Source: Gammaproteobacteria bacterium (GTDB lineage Bacteria > Pseudomonadota > Gammaproteobacteria > J044). From it: a stretch of 14,854 nt of DNA. Both the position numbers and the translations under genes were made by a program. This document shows positions 13,045-14,854 of this stretch, piece by piece (the first letter of the stretch is position 1; every line of letters begins with the position of its first letter). The stretch spans positions 1 through 14,854 of the forward strand of contig RFHG01000149.1 of the NCBI GenBank assembly GCA_003696465.1, read 5' to 3'. The notes below the pieces were generated by a model. That model worked only from the letters and a program-made list of their open reading frames with translations, searched no databases and had not been told where the DNA came from.

Positions 13045-13646
13045 GACAGCCAGCCCTCCACAGCCTTGATCGCACCTTCGGTTGCCAGCACCTTGTCGAA
13101 GCCGATCAGGCAGACCGGGTCCAGCCCCTTGACATCGACCACGCCCACACCGGGAATGTTGCGGGAGGCGAGATGCAGGTTGTCATCGACCTCCTCGACC
13201 AGGATCAGGACATTGTTCAGACCCATGTCTGCAAGCCGGGCAGCCAGATCGCGCGTCTTCGGGGTCTCGACCTTGAAGTCATCCACCACCAGCAGCCGCT
13301 CCTGCCGGGCCAGCTCGGAGAAGATGGAACGCATCGCTGCGTGGTACATCTTCTTGTTGACCTTTTGAGCATAGTTGCGCGGGCGGGCAGCAAAGGTGAC
13401 GCCACCCTTGCGCCACAGCGGACTGCGAATGGTACCGGCCCGGGCACGACCCGTACCCTTCTGGCGCCAGGGCTTGGCCCCGCCTCCACGCACGTCGGAA
13501 CGGTTCTTCTGCGCCTTGGTGCCGGCGCGCGCGCCCGCCATGTAGGCGACCACGACCTGGTGCACCAGCGACTCGTTGAAGTCCTGACCGAAGGCCTTGT
13601 CGGACACCTCGATCGCAGAACCTGAATTGACCAGCTGAAGTTGCAT
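13041..13646 (-). CDS. rplD: 50S ribosomal protein L4
   Basis: L4 is an early large-subunit assembly protein whose extended loop reaches the exit tunnel. In E. coli it also represses the S10 operon at transcription and translation. From ATG 13646 the product is 201 residues, equal to E. coli, beginning MQLQLVNSGSAIEVS. The extended loop is at about 45-100, with RGGGAKPWRQKGTGRARAGT and GGVTFAARPRNYAQKVNKKM. The ending GFDKVLATEGAIKAVEGWLS is usual. In-frame codons upstream to 13895 overlap rplC and are not part of the gene. GAGGA (13654-13658) lies 7 nt upstream, overlapping the rplC end. Whether L4 acts on the leader between rpsJ and rplC is an open question. Confidence 0.99.
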   Translation of the reverse strand: MQLQLVNSGSAIEVSDKAFGQDFNESLVHQVVVAYMAGARAGTKAQKNRSDVRGGGAKPWRQKGTGRARAGTIRSPLWRKGGVTFAARPRNYAQKVNKKMYHAAMRSIFSELARQERLLVVDDFKVETPKTRDLAARLADMGLNNVLILVEEVDDNLHLASRNIPGVGVVDVKGLDPVCLIGFDKVLATEGAIKAVEGWLS

Positions 13647-13650
13647 GCGA

Positions 13651-14298
13651 TTATCCTCGTGCCTTGACCGCCGGACGCACGATGACGTCTCCGCCCTTCG
13701 CGCCCGGGACTGCACCCTTGACCAGCAGCAGACCCCGCTCGGGATCCACGCGCACGACCTGCAGGTTCTGCACGGTGCGGCGCACGTTGCCCATGTGACC
13801 CGCCATGCGCTTGCCCTTGAACACCCGGCCCGGGGTCTGGTTCTGACCAATGGAGCCAGGCGCACGATGCGACAGCGAGTTGCCGTGGGTGGCATCCTGG
13901 GTGCTGAAGTTGTGACGCTTCACGACGCCGGCATAGCCCTTGCCCTTGGAGGTGCCGGTGACGTCGATGATCTGGCCTTCCTCGAACTGATCGACACCGA
14001 TCTCACTGCCCGGTTCGATGCCCTCGATCTGGGCGGGATCGGTGATGCGGAACTCCCACACCCCGCGACCCGCCTCGACCCCGGCCTTGGCAAAATGCCC
14101 GGCCTCGGGCTTGGTCACACGGGATGCCTTGCGCGTGCCGGCAGTCACCTGCAGGGCCAGGTAACCGTCCCGATCCTCGGTGCGGATCTGGGTGACGCGA
14201 TTGGGCTGCGCCTCGATAACGGTCACGGGAATGGAAACGCCGTCTTCGGTGAAGACGCGCGTCATGCCCAGTTTTCGACCGACCAATCCGATTGCCAT
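13651..14298 (-). CDS. rplC: 50S ribosomal protein L3
   Basis: L3 starts large-subunit assembly and reaches the peptidyl-transferase centre with a long central loop. From ATG 14298 the product is 215 residues (E. coli 209), beginning MAIGLVGRKLGMTRVFTEDG. Other landmarks are GTSKGKGYAGVVKRHNF (115-131) and GSIGQNQTPGRVFKGKRMAG. Gln152 matches the glutamine methylated by PrmB in E. coli. The in-frame ATG at 14331 is rejected because the family starts at MAIGLVG and GAGGTA (14304-14309) lies 5 nt before 14298. It follows a 141-bp gap after rpsJ, the longest on this strand, which has promoter and hairpin features. It is the first gene transcribed from the candidate promoter at 14397-14425. Confidence 0.98.
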   Translation of the reverse strand: MAIGLVGRKLGMTRVFTEDGVSIPVTVIEAQPNRVTQIRTEDRDGYLALQVTAGTRKASRVTKPEAGHFAKAGVEAGRGVWEFRITDPAQIEGIEPGSEIGVDQFEEGQIIDVTGTSKGKGYAGVVKRHNFSTQDATHGNSLSHRAPGSIGQNQTPGRVFKGKRMAGHMGNVRRTVQNLQVVRVDPERGLLLVKGAVPGAKGGDVIVRPAVKARG

Positions 14299-14350
14299 TT
14301 CGCTACCTCGTCCATACCCCAGCGGGTACATTCAATTCATGCTTCAAGCT

Positions 14351-14385
14351 CGCGGCCCGAAGCAGGGAATCTGCTCCGGGCCGCG
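14351..14385 (-). other. GC-rich leader hairpin upstream of rplC
   Basis: A perfect 9-bp stem (14351-14359 with 14377-14385), a single mismatch, and a further 5-bp stem (14361-14365 with 14371-14375) close a 5-nt loop (14366-14370). No uridine run follows on the minus strand, so it is not a standard terminator. It begins about 5 nt after the predicted start of transcription from the promoter at 14397-14425 and ends 41 nt before the rplC SD. A weaker alternative pairing joins 14340-14345 with 14359-14364 and would break the stem. A small 5-bp hairpin at 14315-14328 lies between this structure and the SD. This is a candidate regulatory leader. Confidence 0.6.
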
Positions 14386-14396
14386 GAAAGCCGCCT

Positions 14397-14425
14397 ATTA
14401 TGGCAGAAAGTTCTGCCGCTGTTAA
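14397..14425 (-). promoter_or_regulatory. Candidate sigma-70 promoter between rpsJ and rplC
   Basis: The minus strand reads TTAACA (14425-14420), then exactly 17 bp, then CATAAT (14402-14397). Each hexamer matches the sigma-70 consensus at five of six positions with optimal spacing. Transcription would start near 14390 and give a leader of about 92 nt ahead of rplC. It lies in the largest gap of the ribosomal cluster. No expression evidence is available from sequence alone. Confidence 0.6.
14402..14417. repeat. 16-bp palindrome in the promoter spacer
   Basis: GGCAGAA and its complement TTCTGCC are separated by 2 bp. The palindrome fills nearly the whole 17-bp spacer of the promoter candidate at 14397-14425 and shares one base with its -10 element. 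As DNA it could be an operator; as RNA in read-through transcripts it would form a small hairpin. Confidence 0.5.
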
Positions 14426-14442
14426 GCCCTGATTCGGGCTTA
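14423..14442 (-). other. Small hairpin beginning at the rpsJ stop codon
   Basis: A perfect 7-bp stem (14423-14429 with 14436-14442) closes a 6-nt loop. In the transcript it begins with the rpsJ TAA stop itself. No uridine run follows. It may help end or stabilise the tuf-rpsJ message, and it overlaps the -35 element of the promoter candidate by three bases. Confidence 0.4.
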
Positions 14443-14751
14443 CTGCAGTTTGATCTGCACGTCCACGCCGGCCGCCAGATCCAGCTTCATCAGCGCATCG
14501 ACGGTCTTGTCGGTCGGATCGACAATGTCCATCAGGCGCTTGTAGGTGCGAATCTCGTACTGGTCGCGCGCATTCTTGTTGACATGCGGCGAGATCAGCA
14601 CGGTAAAACGCTCCTTCTTGGTGGGCAGGGGGATGGGCCCCTTGACCCGGGCGCCGGTGCGCTTGGCTGTCTCGACGATCTCGGCAGCCGAACGATCAAT
14701 GAGTCGATGATCGAAGGCCTTGAGACGGATACGGATCTTCTGATTGTTCAT
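14440..14751 (-). CDS. rpsJ: 30S ribosomal protein S10 (NusE)
   Basis: S10 is a small-subunit head protein that also acts as NusE, pairing with NusB in rRNA antitermination and with NusG in transcription-translation coupling. From ATG 14751 the product is 103 residues, equal to E. coli, beginning MNNQKIRIRLKAFDHRLIDR. Landmarks are VETAKRTGARVKGPIPLPTK, the KERFTVLISPHVNKNARDQY loop, and MKLDLAAGVDVQIKLQ. An ATG at 14757 would add Met-Ser and overlap the tuf stop (TAATG). The inner start is preferred because it restores the family length and gives GAG 8 nt upstream, though the SD is weak either way. The gene sits directly behind tuf rather than opening its own operon. Confidence 0.97.
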   Translation of the reverse strand: MNNQKIRIRLKAFDHRLIDRSAAEIVETAKRTGARVKGPIPLPTKKERFTVLISPHVNKNARDQYEIRTYKRLMDIVDPTDKTVDALMKLDLAAGVDVQIKLQ

Positions 14752-14756
14752 GCTCA

Positions 14757-14854
14757 TTACTCGATGATCTTGGAAACGACGCCGGCGCCGACGGTGCGGC
14801 CACCCTCGCGGATGGCAAAGCGCAGACCTTCCTCCATCGCGATCGGCGCGATCA
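14757..14854 (-). CDS. tuf: Elongation factor Tu, C-terminal end (5' part outside window)
   Basis: The minus strand reading frame from 14852 to the TAA at 14757-14759 encodes 31 residues starting IAPIAMEEGLRFAIREGG and ending VVSKIIE. This is the last strand region of EF-Tu domain III, close to E. coli and other gammaproteobacteria. EF-Tu delivers aminoacyl-tRNA to the ribosome. The GTPase domain and the rest of the presumed str cluster (rpsL, rpsG, fusA) would lie beyond the right edge and cannot be seen. The stop shares a base with an ATG of rpsJ. Confidence 0.97.
   Translation of the reverse strand, partial: IAPIAMEEGLRFAIREGGRTVGAGVVSKIIE

Noticed and set aside
14298..14331. Longer rplC start at ATG 14331
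   Set aside because: It adds 11 residues before the invariant MAIGLVG start, lacks a good SD, and lies over the small hairpin at 14315-14328.

Overview
The window is the conserved ribosomal-protein and RNA-polymerase region of a GC-rich proteobacterium, almost certainly a gammaproteobacterium. The evidence is the gene order, the zinc-free 101-residue S14, the close match of nearly every protein to Escherichia coli lengths and sequence, and uvrA lying next to rplQ. RpoA has features between classical gamma and beta/Xanthomonadales forms, so a deep-branching gammaproteobacterium is my best guess; genus is not assignable.

Layout, left to right. At 1-426 (+) is the 3' end of uvrA. Converging on it, 7 bp away, is a S-adenosylmethionine hydrolase of the DUF62/SAM_HAT family (434-1162, -). 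Everything else runs on the minus strand, so transcription goes from high to low coordinates: the 3' end of tuf (EF-Tu) and rpsJ; the S10 cluster rplC-rplD-rplW-rplB-rpsS-rplV-rpsC-rplP-rpmC-rpsQ; the spc cluster rplN-rplX-rplE-rpsN-rpsH-rplF-rplR-rpsE-rpmD-rplO-secY-rpmJ; and the alpha cluster rpsM-rpsK-rpsD-rpoA-rplQ. A perfect 13-bp hairpin follows rplQ.

The genes are tightly packed. Gaps are mostly 1-35 nt, stop/start overlaps occur at tuf-rpsJ, rplD-rplW, rplP-rpmC and rpmC-rpsQ, and many Shine-Dalgarno (SD) sequences overlap the preceding stop codon. No stretch over 300 bases lacks a gene. The two longest gaps on the main strand are rpsJ-rplC (141 bp) and rpmJ-rpsM (71 bp), and each holds a promoter-like sequence combined with a strong hairpin. 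Together the genes supply ribosome subunit proteins, the RNA polymerase alpha subunit that nucleates polymerase assembly, and the SecY membrane channel.

This is an ordinary core-genome region. I see no mobile element, CRISPR, RNA gene or new defence-like system. The points worth a second look are regulatory: rpsJ is attached to tuf, with a candidate S10 promoter and leader placed after rpsJ rather than before it; a perfect TATAAT sits in a hairpin loop before rpsM; and rplN lacks a normally spaced SD. One protein oddity also stands out: SecY has Ser where the cytoplasmic C5 loop normally carries a conserved Arg.
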